Below, one piece after another: positions 11,548 through 24,211 of a stretch of 64,000 nucleotides of DNA. The notes under the pieces are model-generated. The model made no database searches. It saw only the letters and a program-made list of their open reading frames with translations, and was not told the DNA's origin. Positions within the stretch are counted from its first letter, which is position 1. Each line of letters begins with the position of its first letter. Position numbers and translations under genes: made by a program. Source of the DNA: Populus alba (Eukaryota > Streptophyta > Magnoliopsida > Malpighiales > Salicaceae); assembly GCF_005239225.2 (NCBI RefSeq), contig NC_133287.1, positions 16,620,519 to 16,684,518 on the forward strand. Direction: 5' to 3'.

Positions 11548-13560
11548 CTAGTTACATGACCCGCGCAATAACGCGGATCAATTTTTTTTGCATAAAATAT
11601 ATTAAAAAAAGTTAAAATTTAAAAGTGTTGGGTCTTTCTGCAAAGCTATACCCAATAATCTTGGATTTGACTGCAACTCCTGACCTAAGAGTAATATTTA
11701 TAATATTAATAATAACATTAAACTTGCATAACCCAAGTTTAAGTGGGTTTGGCTGCAATACCAGACCCAATAGCCTTGGATGTAGGTCTGACTACAAGGT
11801 TGTGTCATAAAAGTGTGATAATTAAATAGATTAATTAAAAAAATAAAAAAAACAAGCAGAAAGAAAAAAAACTAATGAAGAAAAAGAAAAAAAAATAATT
11901 GGATTAACCCTTCGAAGCAGGTTAACTTGTCAAATATTGGATTCGTGTCGTGAAAGTTTGATAACTAAATAGAAAAAAAAATTAACGGCTTACCCAGAAT
12001 TAATTGGGCTAACCCGTCAAATCCAGAATCCATGAACTGTATACAATATTATGCAGTCCATAGTGAAAGGTATAAAAAGAAAAAAAAACCAAAAAAAAAA
12101 AACTAAAGGCATTAGCATTTCATTGTGGACTGTATATAATATTAAAAGATGAAATCGAAAAAAAAACTAATGAGAAAAAAGAAAAAAAAAATCTGAATCA
12201 ATTGGGTTAACTCGTCAAATTAGGTTAACCTATTAAACCTGGATTTGTGTCATGAAAGTGTGATAACTAAATAGAAATTTTTTTTTAATATTAATGAAAT
12301 AAATTAAAAAAAAGATTAATTAAAAAGGAAAAAGCGAAGAGAAAAATACCCACAAGAAGGAAAAACTAATGAAGAAAAAAAATCTGAATCAATTGGGTTA
12401 AACCATCAAACATGGGATCCGTGTCATAAAAGCCTGATAATTAAACAGAAAAAATTTAATATTAAGAAACTATAGACAATAAAATAAACTGAAGGCATAA
12501 TCTTTTTAACTGTAGACTGTACCGTGTAGTTCATAGTAAAAGACTTAAAAAAAAAAAGGAAAAAAAAATAACAAAGGCATACATCACGGGTTATTTTTTT
12601 TTCTTGCATAAAAAAATATATAAAAAAACTAAGATCTAAGAGTGTTAGTCTTTCTGCAAAGATATATCCAAAGCCTTGGGTCTAGCTGCAACGCTTGACC
12701 CAAGAATATTATTTATAATATTAATAATAATATTAAACTTACATCACTTAAGTTTAAGTGGGCCTTGCGACAACATCGGATCCAAGAGCATTGGATGCGG
12801 ATCTGGTTATAAGGTCGTGTCATAAAAATGTGATAAGTAAATAGATTAATTAAAAAGAAAAAAAAACAAAAAAAAAAAACCAATAGGAAGAAAAAAACTA
12901 ATGAAGAAAAAGAAAATTTTTTGAATTAACTGGGTTAACCCTTCAAATCAGATTAACCCGTTAAACCTGAGATTTGCATCATGAAAGTTTGATAATTAAA
13001 TAGGAAAAAAATTGACGAGTTTTCCCAGAATTAACTGGGTTAACCTGTTACACCAAGTTAACCCGTCAAGCCAGGGATTTGTATAATAAAAATATGATAA
13101 TTAAATATAAAAAAATTTAACATTAATAAACTAAACTAAATGAAAAAAATTAATTTAAAAGAAAAAAAATCCGGGTTAATAACCCATCGAACCCGAGATC
13201 TGTATCATGAAAGTCTGATAATTAAATAAAAAAAATTAACATTAACAAACTAAATCAAATAAAAAAATTCATTAAAAAAACAATTTAGCGTTTCATTTAC
13301 TTTTTAGAATATGTTACAATATAATATAATAATAATTATAATACAATTTAATAATTATAATAATACAATAGATTAATAATAGGGAAAGTAAAAGGCATGG
13401 GGGAAAACTTTTTTTTAATATATGTTATAATATAATAATTATAATAATATAATAGATTAATAATAAGAAAAATAAAAGGCGTGAAGAAAGCTACAGTACC
13501 TTCCATGCCTTTTAAAGTGTGTGTTTATATATATATATATATATAAAGCTACAGTACCTT
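11548..13560 (-). mobile_element. Helitron-like non-autonomous element, internally duplicated
   Basis: Read on the minus strand, the segment ends with the hairpin CCGCG-TTATTG-CGCGG (11561-11576), nine bases, then CTAG (11548-11551) followed by T. This matches the Helitron 3' signature: hairpin, about 10 bases, CTRR, inserted before T. The body holds two related ~1 kb halves (11590-12600 and 12610-13310) sharing 'gtctttctgcaaag' and 'gtcgtgtcataaaa'. Between them are repeated phrases around 'ggttaacccgtcaaa...gataattaaatag'. No RepHel coding sequence is seen. The 5' end (expected A|TC) was not found; 13560 is approximate, after a (TA)n tract. Confidence 0.5.
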
Positions 13561-14009
13561 TCCTGTTGTATTAGAAAAACTTCAATATTTAACAAATATA
13601 TTTATATAATATAAATATATGTTTTGATTTTTTGGTTATCACGAGAGTCAATATATTTCCATCTCCTATTCTCTCAATTCAACGATAAGGCCACTCCTGC
13701 ATTTAAAAATAATTTTTTTTTTCTTAAATAATAACATTAAAATCCAGACTTAAGAAATTAAATGAGTGAAAAAAGTTGTTAATGACAAGACTATTGCAAT
13801 CAAATTTAATAACTATAGTTTTTTTATTTGATAATAAGTAGCATTTTCAAGATAACTTGCATGTCAAATTCAAAATAAAATTCTTAAATCCTCAATTACT
13901 TATACACATTAACTATGATTTAAAAATATAAAAATATCCCCACAACGACACTTCGTCTTGAACATGAAGGTTAATAACCTGTCGTCTCCCATTCCAGGCA
14001 GAACAGGGA

Positions 14010-14240
14010 ACTGACTCTCACTCTAATAAACAGCGACTTTTTCTCTGTAGTCTGGCCTTTTGGTCTGCCTTTCAAATCACAAAAGGTTGTTTTGCTTTCA
14101 AGCTTCAGTCTGGTATGTAAATTCACTGACTCTCACTCTAATAAAAAGCGACTTTTTCTCTGTAGTCTGGCCTTTTGGTCTGCCTTTCAAATCACAAAAG
14201 GTTGTTTTGCTTTCAAGCTTCAGTCTGGTATGTAAATTCT
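14010..14240 (+). repeat. 115-bp tandem duplication in the NUS1 leader
   Basis: Near-identical units start at 14010 and 14125. Each contains 'tctgtagtctggccttttgg' and ends with a consensus donor (CTG|GTATGTAAATTC, GT near 14113 and 14228). A matching acceptor (TTTAG, about 14336) precedes the NUS1 ATG. The unit therefore looks like a duplicated non-coding first exon with its 5' splice site. Confidence 0.85.
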
Positions 14241-14342
14241 TTATCTGGGCTTTGCTTTCTACATATCTTTTTATTTACATGCATGTGTATTGATACATTT
14301 AAAATTAATGGGTTGTGATTATCTTTTTTGGTTTAGTAGATA

Positions 14343-16278
14343 ATGGACTTGAAAGATGAAGTGCAGAGAGTTAGATTTTGGATTAAGCAGGCAAGTTTCA
14401 TTTGCTACCATTGAATTCCTGGGAACCTTTTCTTAATTGTTTTTGCCTCTGAAATATATGGTTGTCTGTGATTCATGTGATATGTTTTTTTCCTTCTGTC
14501 TACATTAAGGTAGAAAGTCACTCTGGATTTTAAGGTTTTGTGCAGATTGGAAATTTCTGGCTTCGACTAGTTTGGCATTCTGTACATCTTCTTGTGAGAT
14601 TTTGGTATCTTGGAGTTGGTGTAGCTAATGTGATCGAGAGCTATTTGATCTCTAGTGGACTACTGAAGCGTTACAGATCTATTGATGTTGGGAAGCTCCG
14701 GTATCTTGCGATTGTGATAGAGAGCGATGATGCTTGCCGAATTTCGAAAGTCATTCAGCTTTTGCAATGGCTACAAGCTATTGGTGTCAAACATTTATGC
14801 CTCTATGATACAGAAGGTAAGGATGCTGGATGCCTCGTGAAACTGAGTAATTGAGTATTTTTCCCTAATAATTTCCTGTAAGGAAAGTACACTAAACTCT
14901 TTGGATTTTTAAAATATTTTGATTTTGAATGTTCATTTTTTTTTCTAGGAGTGCTCAAGAAATCTAAGGAATCCATCTTGGCGAAGTTGAAAAATGCAAC
15001 TTTATTTGAGGTAGCATCTTCTATCTGTATGGTGATGGTACTTTTGTTTTTCACTTTGCTGCCATTCAGATTGCAGGTGGCGCCTGTTTGACTGGTAATC
15101 AATTATGATCTGGCTGCCAGTGAGCATTCTTTGAAAACTCGTTAAACTGACATTTGATCCAGTGAAAGATTCATATGAATTGCAATAGGATTACTTGAAT
15201 AAGGATGGCCTGGATAAATTTTGTACAATGAATTCTGGTTGAAAACTTCGTATAGTTATATCTCATGTCTTAATTGCTATTATTGCTTCATTTGAATTAT
15301 TTGCAAATTATAGTGGAATGTCAGTGGCAAAGGTAGATTTCTTACTCAAGTTTTCTATCCACTTTTTGCAGGAAGCTGATGAAAGAGATTCGTTACTGGA
15401 CCAGAAACACATGACTCTGGAATTTGCTTCAATCTCAGATGGAAAGGAAGCAGTGGCAAAGGGTGGTAATGTACTTTTCATGAAGTACTTGAAGATGGCT
15501 AATTCTGGTGCAGAACAGAAAGAACAGATATTCACAGAAGCTAACATGACTGAGGCACTGAGAGCTGCAGGTTTGTTCTATTTCTCGATCTGCTGAATGG
15601 TTGAAGGAATTGATTTCCTTTCAGACATAAATCTTTTGCATATTGACTGGTGATGTTCTTGAATTATGAGGTTTTGGAGGGCCAGAACCCGATCTGCTAT
15701 TAGTTTATGGACCTGCAAGATGCCATCTAGGTTTCCCAGCTTGGAGAATTCGATATACCGAGATAGTGTAAGTATTCTGTCTCGATGAGGCAATTAAGAT
15801 AGTTTTATTTGAAAATTGTAGGTTGGATCATTCATTTTGTATTTTTGTTCATCTTTGTATCACTGTGGGGAATATGGAAGCAGCAGTGGAGCTTCTTTTC
15901 TCAACCTGTATTCAGATTTTTATCAATTACTTACACCACATAATCCATTTCCTGCTGAGGTTTGCTTTTCATGGATTAAGTTGTGGCCTATTGTTGCAGA
16001 CACATGGGACCCTTGAAGTCCGTGAGATACGGTTCTCTGGTGAAGGCCATTTACAAGTTCACCACAGTGCAGCAAAAGTACGGTAAGTTCCTCTTCCGAG
16101 TGTGGCAATCTGGAAAAAATATGTGGACTAGTGATCCACTAAAGAAAACAAAAACCAGGGTTGATGATTTCCTGCTAATGATTTGGCAATTGTGGAACGT
16201 GTACTGAGTATAATAGTAATCGAATTTCAAAGAAGTTGGTTTAAATTTGTCTGTTTTCATTCTTGAACAGGAACATGA
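14343..16278 (+). CDS. LEW1: Dehydrodolichyl diphosphate synthase complex subunit (NUS1/LEW1 type)
   Basis: Non-catalytic cis-prenyltransferase-like partner needed by the enzyme that makes dolichyl diphosphate for protein glycosylation at the ER. CDS join: 14343-14390, 14546-14816, 14949-15010, 15372-15570, 15671-15767, 16000-16082, 16271-16278, giving 255 aa, as expected for plant LEW1. The first exon encodes MDLKDEVQRVRFWIKQ. A hydrophobic stretch (about residues 19-50) fits an ER membrane anchor. The fold is marked by 'LCLYDTEGVLKKSKESI', 'FGGPEPDLLLVYGP', 'GFPAWRIRYTEIVHMGPLKS' and the end 'AIYKFTTVQQKYGT'. Intron 1 uses a GC donor (CAG|GCAAGT); the others are GT-AG. The last exon adds only two codons and the stop. 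The gene converges with CLPP6. Confidence 0.92.
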
Positions 16279-18362
16279 ACCTGCTACTTCGAGAGATTGT
16301 TGTAATGCCTCTGTCAATGCAGACTTGTTTGTACACTCACTCTCATATGTAAGCCGTGTTCAATTTGACTAATTATATTCGTACACCGAGGCATCTCTCT
16401 ATCTCCATTTTTCTTCCTTCGCCTTGTAATTTAATCACAACCTAAATCGACCGCAGTTTAGCAATCCCTGTTTCGAGCTATGACATCACTCTTGTTCAAG
16501 CTGATTCAAACCAAAGCAGAGGATTAAGATGTCACAACCAACGAGCTATATACCTGCATTACTAAACTGGTGGCTCGTGGTAGTTCGGACCGATTTTTGT
16601 TTTCAAAAACAATGCTTAAATAATGATATTATTTAAAAAAAAATAAGAGGAATTTGAGAGTTAGGCTATTGATTGTATTGGATTCAACAATCTCAATTAA
16701 TTTAATAATGTGAGAAATAGGTAACAATAATAAATAAATTGAAAAATAAAATTGGTCCAAGTTAACATGGGTTAGCTCAAGAAACATGTGATCTTAGCTC
16801 AAGAAATCTGTGATCTGTTATATAAAATTAGAATAATCTTATGTAAAAATGAAATCAGAAAAAAATTAATTATAAAAAAGACCTGAAAAAAATACTTAAA
16901 TCAACACGAATCAATCTTTTAAATTCAAGTTCCAAGGCTAGAATTATCTCATAAACAGTAAATTAAAAAAAATTATAAAATTAATAAAATAATGAGGGAT
17001 GAGATTAAAAAATAAAGTTTCAATAAAAAAAAATTAAAAACAAAATAGATAATAATTAAAAGAATAAAGATCAAATCTAATATAAAATTATAAAATTTTA
17101 AGAGATGCAATTGAAAAAATAATTCAATTAAAAAAATAATATAAAATATCAAGGGATGCAAATGAAAAATATAATTCAATTAAGAGAATGATTAAAAATA
17201 AAAATTGCAACCAAAAAATAAGAACTACTCTGAAAGGTAAAAAAAAAATCAAAGAAAAATTAAATTGAAAACAAATTACAACTTTATGGATTGTTTAAAA
17301 TAAAATAAAAAAGAAAAAAACAAATGAAAAAACTGCTTTGAAAATATGCAATGGAATAGACTAAAATCAAGAAGAAAGGAAAGAAGAAAAAAACAACCAC
17401 TTATACAAAACTCAATATCTTTTGTCCACAAGTGTCACCCTATAATGAAGGAGTAATAACATCATAAAAGCCTAAATTTGGTGGTTGAACGACATCTTAC
17501 ATGTCATCTAAATAGTACAAATATTTTCACGTGTGTCCAAATAATTTGTATGAATAATCCACTTCTTAACATTAAATAATATTTTTTATATACTAAAATA
17601 CTAAATTTTTCCTTCTTAAACTTGATAATAACAAAAAAATCATAAGAAAATAAACAAAAAAAATCCCTTGACCCAAGTTGAAAACAATTTTAATTTCACG
17701 AGCAATGTAATTATTTTCATGTACTCTTTCTTTCTTCTTTTTTTTTTTTTAAAAAAAACCTACCCACCATCCATTAAATGATATGGTAATCATTTTACGA
17801 CGTAGAGAGGGAGAAAAAAAAAAAAAAACAACCATACCATCACCATCACCACATCCAAAGCCAATTGTGTTTTGTTGATATTAGCAAAATCATAATTTTA
17901 CCATTCCAATTCACAATGTGAATAATAAGTCTTAAGCTACGGTAAAAAAGTTATAGCGAAACCACTGTCATTTTTAGTTTCTTTTAATAATAATAATTAA
18001 CGGAACTTGCTATTTTTTAAAAAATATCTCAAGAACATAATCGATGGGCCAACCGAGTCATCAGGTTTGCGCACTGAAATATATGCATAGTGAGCAGGGA
18101 AATCCGGGATTTATCTTTTCAAGTGGCTGAAGAACCGCGCGGTTAGAAAAAAACAGCTCTCTTGGAACAATCACCAAGTGAATGTTGATATGCTGCTTGA
18201 AATCGAGTTTGTAAAATCAAAATAGTGGGAATAATTGGCATTGAAATTGAAAATACCACTTGGTAGATCACAACTAATAAAAAGTGGGGGACAACTCAAC
18301 CACATCAAAATTATATCCAACTTCCCACTGCATTCAAAGACGGTGAATAGTAAAATCCTAGT
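16279..18362. other. Convergent intergenic region between NUS1 and CLPP6
   Basis: About 2 kb, holding both 3' UTRs and AT-rich sequence with A-runs. A 68-codon minus ORF (16973-17179) is hydrophobic low-complexity sequence from AT-rich DNA. No transposon domain or gene was recognised. Confidence 0.5.
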
Positions 18363-21300
18363 TTAATATTCTGTTTCCAGGATGCCATCGATGAGCCCAA
18401 ACTCCATAGCCTGCAACAAAGGGCAGCAAAAAGCAACATGGTGATTAATATGGTTGTCAAAATGCATACAGATAATTAGTAGAGTGAAAAGCTCAGACAA
18501 AAACATAGTTGGAAGCGGGTCTTAAACTGCTAAAAGATGACATGTATGCAAGTAAATGTTAGAAATGCAATCATCACCATGAATTAAGCGATCCAATCAA
18601 ACGCATAATGAAGTTACAGGAGTGATGCAGGTGGTACGGAAACATGAAAGAGAATAAAATTTAATGTTATCTCATATTTAAGATTTTTTTAGGACATTTT
18701 CTTGTCTCCAATAATGCGAGAGTGCAGACATATATGCATTAACATCCACACGCATGCAAGTGTTTGAGCAGGTTCTATCCAAGCACTGATGTCTATCTAA
18801 AAAGGAAAAGAAAAACAAGTTGCGCCACATACCTCTGAAGTGGATAAGAAACGATCTCTCTCAGTGTATTGCTGTACTTTCTCAAGGGGTTGACCAGTGA
18901 ATGTAGCGTACATTTGGTCAATTTTCTGCACCAGAATTACAAGCAAAATAAGACTGCATTTTACGTTAATTAGAGCAATCTTCCATTTAAAAGTTCCAAA
19001 AACTAGCGAAGTGCTGAAGGCTTTACAGGAATTCAAACGACAAGAGCCAATAATCCCAGAGCTCTAGAACTTCAGTAAACATTGAATATCTTTTTAGCTT
19101 GAACATGCAAGTTTTGGGACATCTTGTTATAGATAAGCACCACAGGAACGGATAAATAGTCCCACCCCCCTTCCCAAAAAAGAAAAACACCAGCCCCACT
19201 AGCATGGTGCTTGCAAAACAAGTTTGTCAACTTCTCGAGTATGAACTTCAGCTTTGAGTATATGGCCCTGCCACACTCAAATCTTGAACTAGGAAACTCT
19301 TGGGTTTCCAATTGTTATTCAACCAGGCTAACAGGTATTCAGCCATTAATTGGGTTTCATCTTCCCAGCAAGTCAATCAGCATGTGAATGAACTAAGTGG
19401 GAATACTCACATGACGAGCTTGAACTGCTTCATTTACTTGGCGTCTCACATCCTCCACATGACCCTGGAAGCAAATATTGCAAATTGCATCAATGACTAC
19501 AACATAAGATATATATTCATTACTATTCCAAACACCCAAGATTTTGGAACTGTTGCAATGTAGTGAACTTATATTATAACAGTTTTTGCATTTTGAATTT
19601 TGCACTCACATGCACCAGTATGCTATGACAGAAGAGCAAGTAAAACACAATAATAGAACCTTCAGTAATAATAAAAAAGATGCAGCTTTTAATTTAAGTA
19701 ACAATCCGGAGATCACATACAATTAAACAGGACTAGCTAGCTTTTGATGTGAAATCATATGATGTATGTCCTAACAAAGATCCTTTTCCATTTCAGCTAG
19801 CAGCAAAAAAGGGAACTCTTGCATACTCTCAAAAGCATTAAAGAAATTTGGAAATCGATTCTCACCCCACAACCACCCTGCGGTTGGTGAATCATAATAC
19901 GTGCATTAGGCATTGCATACCGCATTCCCTTCTCTCCTCCAGAAAGAAGAAGCGCTCCTTGGCTTGCAGCCACTCCAAAACATACAGTGCCAACTTTAGG
20001 CTTTATCTGAGAGCATTAAGAGTCATCAAAGATTGCATCATATAGAAGAAGAAATCAGAGAAATGAAAAGATAGATGGATGGAACAAAATGTAATGCATA
20101 CATATTTTCTGGGGCAGTTATCATTTATTTAGACAGAAGATCATATTAATTGTTTACGACTAGATGCCACTTACTTCAACGCTCAAATTATGACTTATCA
20201 AACCAACTTTATAAGTATGCCTTCACTTCATTGATCTTATAATCACTTCTCTAACACAAAGGGCCAAAAACAAATTTTCATTTGGTCTTTAAAGTTCATT
20301 TCTGTTATTACTACCACTTAGAAGGTTGTAAGATCAGAATCCCATGATGAGGTTGCCAATGTGCTAAAAGTCATGCTCGGATGAAAAAAGAAAATATTAG
20401 TGATAAAAAAATTACCCAAGACATGCAATCATAAATTGCCAGAACAGAGTAAGTGCTTCCACCAGGACAATTCAGATACAACTGCAAATGCAATAAAAGG
20501 TCACAAGCACATAAAATTTGGCTTAACCATTTACTTCCAAGCTCTATAAACTGATTACAACAGTTAAGTACAAAACTAATAAACTAAGAAAATAGCCACA
20601 CCAGAATATCTGTTTTCTCATCAATAGTTGCTAGAGTCACGAGCTGTGATATAACTCGTTGAGCCACCTGTGAATTTATTGGCTGCCCTATGAAAATTAT
20701 GCGATTCCTAAATAACACAGATGACAAATCCATAGGTCCTCCTGGAGTCATCACTGCTGGCATAATGGGCGGATTCCCCCCCTTTGCTTCAACTGTGACA
20801 TAACTGTGTGATAAAATCATTACTTGACAAATATATATCAGCTAGAAGAAATGTGTAACTACCGAAACAACTAGTTAATCATTATATACAGTCTAATTAA
20901 ATATTAAAAATAAAACAAAATTATATAAATATAGAGTATGTAAAGCCCTTTAAAGTCAAAGGGGACAAAAGCAAGAAACCTTTGTTTAGCATCACGAAAA
21001 CCCTTCTCGTCGATCCTTAGGGATAATCCTACATGACAGAGTTACACATTTATAAAAAATAAAAAATATTCAGGTCGACAAAAAACATAATCAAATTATG
21101 GGCATTGAATTCATTTTAAGCATATTTTTAACGACAATTAAGCTAAAAAAAGAACTGGGTCAGTCATAACATTCAAAATTAAGGACATTGAACTCAACTT
21201 AAGCATGCTTTAACAATAATCAAGCTAAAAAACGAACTGGGTAGATAAAAAAAATCATGTAAAACTCCCTACTAGTTGAAGAATCACTATAGGGTCTGGG

Positions 21301-21510
21301 CAAGGCAGAAACCACGGAGTTTCTTCTGCAATTAACCAAAGAAATGATACAATTAAGCACTAGGAAAAATCGGATAGAAAATTAGCAAAGAATACAGGTG
21401 CATACTACATGATGTTACCTGTGAGAGAATAAAGAAAGAGAAGGGGATTTGGCGCGAGGAAAGATAGAGAAGCTGGCAGCAGGGGCAGAAATAGCTGATG
21501 CTCCTACCAT
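18363..21510 (-). CDS. CLPP6: ATP-dependent Clp protease proteolytic subunit 6, chloroplastic
   Basis: Catalytic serine-peptidase subunit of the chloroplast stromal Clp core, which degrades unfolded and regulatory plastid proteins. CDS is the complement of nine exons: 21510-21419, 21325-21273, 21028-20980, 20803-20602, 20481-20416, 20006-19866, 19464-19411, 18925-18833, 18410-18363 (265 aa). The Ser/Ala/Pro-rich start '[18 protein letters not shown]' is a plausible transit peptide. The ClpP6-type block '[19 protein letters not shown]' follows. The triad is present: Ser169 in 'GVAASQGA', His194 in 'IMIHQPQ', Asp243 in 'YTERDRF', so it is a ClpP and not an inactive ClpR. The end is '[13 protein letters not shown]'. 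Every exon junction keeps frame with GT-AG borders. Confidence 0.95.
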
Positions 21511-23404
21511 TTCGAAGCTATAATAATCTCAAGAGTGTTTGAGAGAGGGATTGTGTGTGGGGGGGGATTTTGATGGGGGGATGGCAAAGGGGACTTAGAT
21601 TTTGCAAGCTGACAGGCACGGAGAAATCTTCGGCTTTGCTTGGCGCAGCTAATTAAACAATTTTCTTTTCTTTTTCCTTTGTATTTTATTTCTGAATAAA
21701 GAAAAAACAGGTTAGCCCCCTTTATATGCATTTATAATTTCTTTCGAAGATTTTATATTGCACTCCCATCTTTCCCACTTAACGAAGGTGTAACGAGGAA
21801 AGGTTTTACTATGTTTGGTAATAACTAGTCCATTCGGCCTGCATTTCACAGGGGTTCGGATGAATTTTTTTTTAAAAAAAAAACTTACAAAAAATGTCAA
21901 GAGATTTTTTTTTTTCCACATTGTTATTAAATCAATCTAGTCAAAAAAATTAGTTTTTTTATTTAATTATATACATAAATAAATACTCATAAAATCAAAA
22001 CATTAATTCTAAAATATATATTTATTTAAGATCGTAAAAACCCTATATAAAATATAAAATAAATAAATCATGAAGTTTATTTTTCAATTAACCTAATATT
22101 AAAAAAGGATGAAACAATAAAAAAAACATATCACATTCGGTAGATAAATTCGCCAAACCTATAAACTAGGTAACCTAAATCAACTCCTCAAACTCGTGAA
22201 CTAGGTAATGAACTCTATTGAAATTAAAATATTTTTTTCTCGATGTTATTTAACTTTATGATAACAAAAATATACGATATCAAATTAAGCACTAACCCAA
22301 TATTAGAATTATTTTTTTTTTAGACCACGATACATCATACAAAATAAAATAAAATAAATTATAAAATTCAATTATCAATCAATCTAATATAAAATGATAA
22401 AAGAAAAAAAATAAATTTTATAATATATATATATAAGTAATACATGTCAAACTTGCGAATAGGTCCATGAACTTTTTAAAATTTAATAACATGGTTTTTT
22501 TTCCTAAAATTAATTTTTTAATTTTATGATAAAAAATAGACAATTACAAAATTCATTTCAATTAAAAAAAACAAGAAAAATAAAAGGTACCCGCTAAATT
22601 TATTAATCGAGGCAACCCGAGTTATCTCGTTTAATTTGTAAATCGGTTTATTAACTGTACAAAGTTTAATAACATTATTTTTTTAAAAAAATATTTTTTA
22701 TTTAATTATTTTTTTAAAAAAATAAATCATACCATAATTTTTCTAATATTAATATGATGCCAGGATATTTTTTTATATATATATTGAATCAAGACTCAGA
22801 TTAACAATTTTACTATACTTCAAGGCCCTTAACATCAAATTTTAAACACTAGGAACCATTTTATTCCCTGGATCAGATACTTAGAGCATCTTCAATAACA
22901 GGAAGGGGAGATGCTATTTTAAAGATTTAAATTGATAAAATAATATTTTAAATAATATAAATATAATTTTTTTTTCATGAAAGAAAATCATTTGAAAAGC
23001 TAATTGTATTGAAACAAAATAAATAAGTTTTTTATTTTTTCTTAATAATTTTAATATCATTTTTTTTTCATGTGATTATATTTAATTAGTTAATTTTTTT
23101 TGTTGTCTTATTTTATTGGTTTTGGTTTTTTTAAGAGATATGTTATTCCGAAAGAAAAAAAACATTTTGATATTTTATTTAATTTCCTTCTTAAAGCATG
23201 AAAAATAAACAGAGAAAAACCAAAATATTACTTTTTTTGGTTAATTTTTAGCTTTTCATTTAGCACCGGCGTTGGAGTTGCTCTTCCAAGTAACAAGGTT
23301 TTTATAGACGGATTCAGTAGCGATACATGCATGCTAGCTCCATTAAATTTATACAACAAAGTTCAAGGCTTCGTAATAATTAAACATATAGAAGTAACTA
23401 AAAT
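21511..23404. other. Intergenic, upstream of CLPP6
   Basis: The first 200 bp should contain the CLPP6 promoter and leader. The rest is very AT-rich with many A/T runs. Phrases such as 'aaactcgtgaactaggtaa' around 22150-22640 resemble decayed retroelement-type intergenic sequence. No coding region is seen. Confidence 0.45.
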
Positions 23405-23590
23405 TACATGGTGGATATTGGTACTGGAACCCAAAGAAGATTTCTTGGAGAGAAGAAATGGCATACTGGACAAGTTCCAGGCTTCATGCCAAGAAGTTGA
23501 AATGGTAGGATTCCAGGTAGATGCATCCGTGGCAAACAGCAGCAGCCTCCACCGTCTCCATTCTCACCTTCTAGAGTAACCTCAAGAACC
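23405..23590 (-). pseudogene. BURP-domain gene fragment (last exon only)
   Basis: On the minus strand an acceptor-like ATTTAG is followed by 'VLEVTLEGENGDG', a shifted 'EAAAVCHGC', then in another frame 'LGMKPGTCPVCHFFSPRNLL' and 'WVPVP' before a stop. These match the last part of a BURP domain, including two of its CH pairs, but only with at least two frameshifts. No upstream BURP exons were found. It lies about 1.2 kb from the intact BURP gene in the same orientation, so it is probably a decayed tandem copy. Its shared phrases with 24810-24960 are visible at DNA level. Confidence 0.75.
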
Positions 23591-23837
23591 TAAATATAAA
23601 AGAAATGTTTTAAATCAGCTACATGCATGGGTTAACCATTTGTTTTTTCTTCTGGGCAGCTTGCAGGCACCATTAATGGCAGAGAAGACCTTGAGAATAT
23701 CGGGGGAGAAATATGAAAGGACAGCCAGTGCATAAAGTAACTCAAGGGCTTATTGATAACCAAGCCAAGAGGCTAAAAAAATGACCAAACTTTTTCAAGA
23801 ATGTTTCCTGACAATTGACATTATTTTCCTCGCAATT

Positions 23838-24115
23838 CTCATGGGACTTGTGCAGAGCCTAGGAAAGATAGACCTCTCGATTTGGATGATTGGTCCAATC
23901 GTCGTATTTATCATGAAACTCCGGCGACTGAGAAGGAGAAAATGGATTTGGATGGTTGGTCGAACCAACGTATTTGTCATGGAACAACTACTCAACCCAG
24001 CAATGATGATTGGTCCAACCACGAATTTATCATGGAACAACTGCTGATACTGAGCTCAAGCGTGATGATTTGTCGAGCCACCCGTATCTATCATGGTACA
24101 ACTACCGAGCCCAAG
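23838..24115 (+). repeat. Degenerate coding-like tandem repeat (DDWSNxRIYHGT unit)
   Basis: About four to five imperfect units of 54-66 bp. In one frame they read 'DDWSNRRIYHETP', 'DGWSNQRICHGTTTQPSN' and 'DDWSNH', after which frameshifts move the pattern to other frames ('SHGTCAEP' before, 'RIYHGTTTEPKSE' after). The recurring GATGATTGGTCC...TATCATGG pattern shows a repeated protein-coding origin. I do not recognise the family. The 109-codon ORF 23882-24211 spans it, but the frame breaks argue for a pseudogene fragment. Confidence 0.55.
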
Positions 24116-24211
24116 AGCGAGAGGTCCTCTGTTGCTGACTCTGAAACAAACCAGCAGAAGATGGTAAATTCGCCAAGGATATCAACAAGGGGACTGATGT
24201 TCTTGTCTTAG

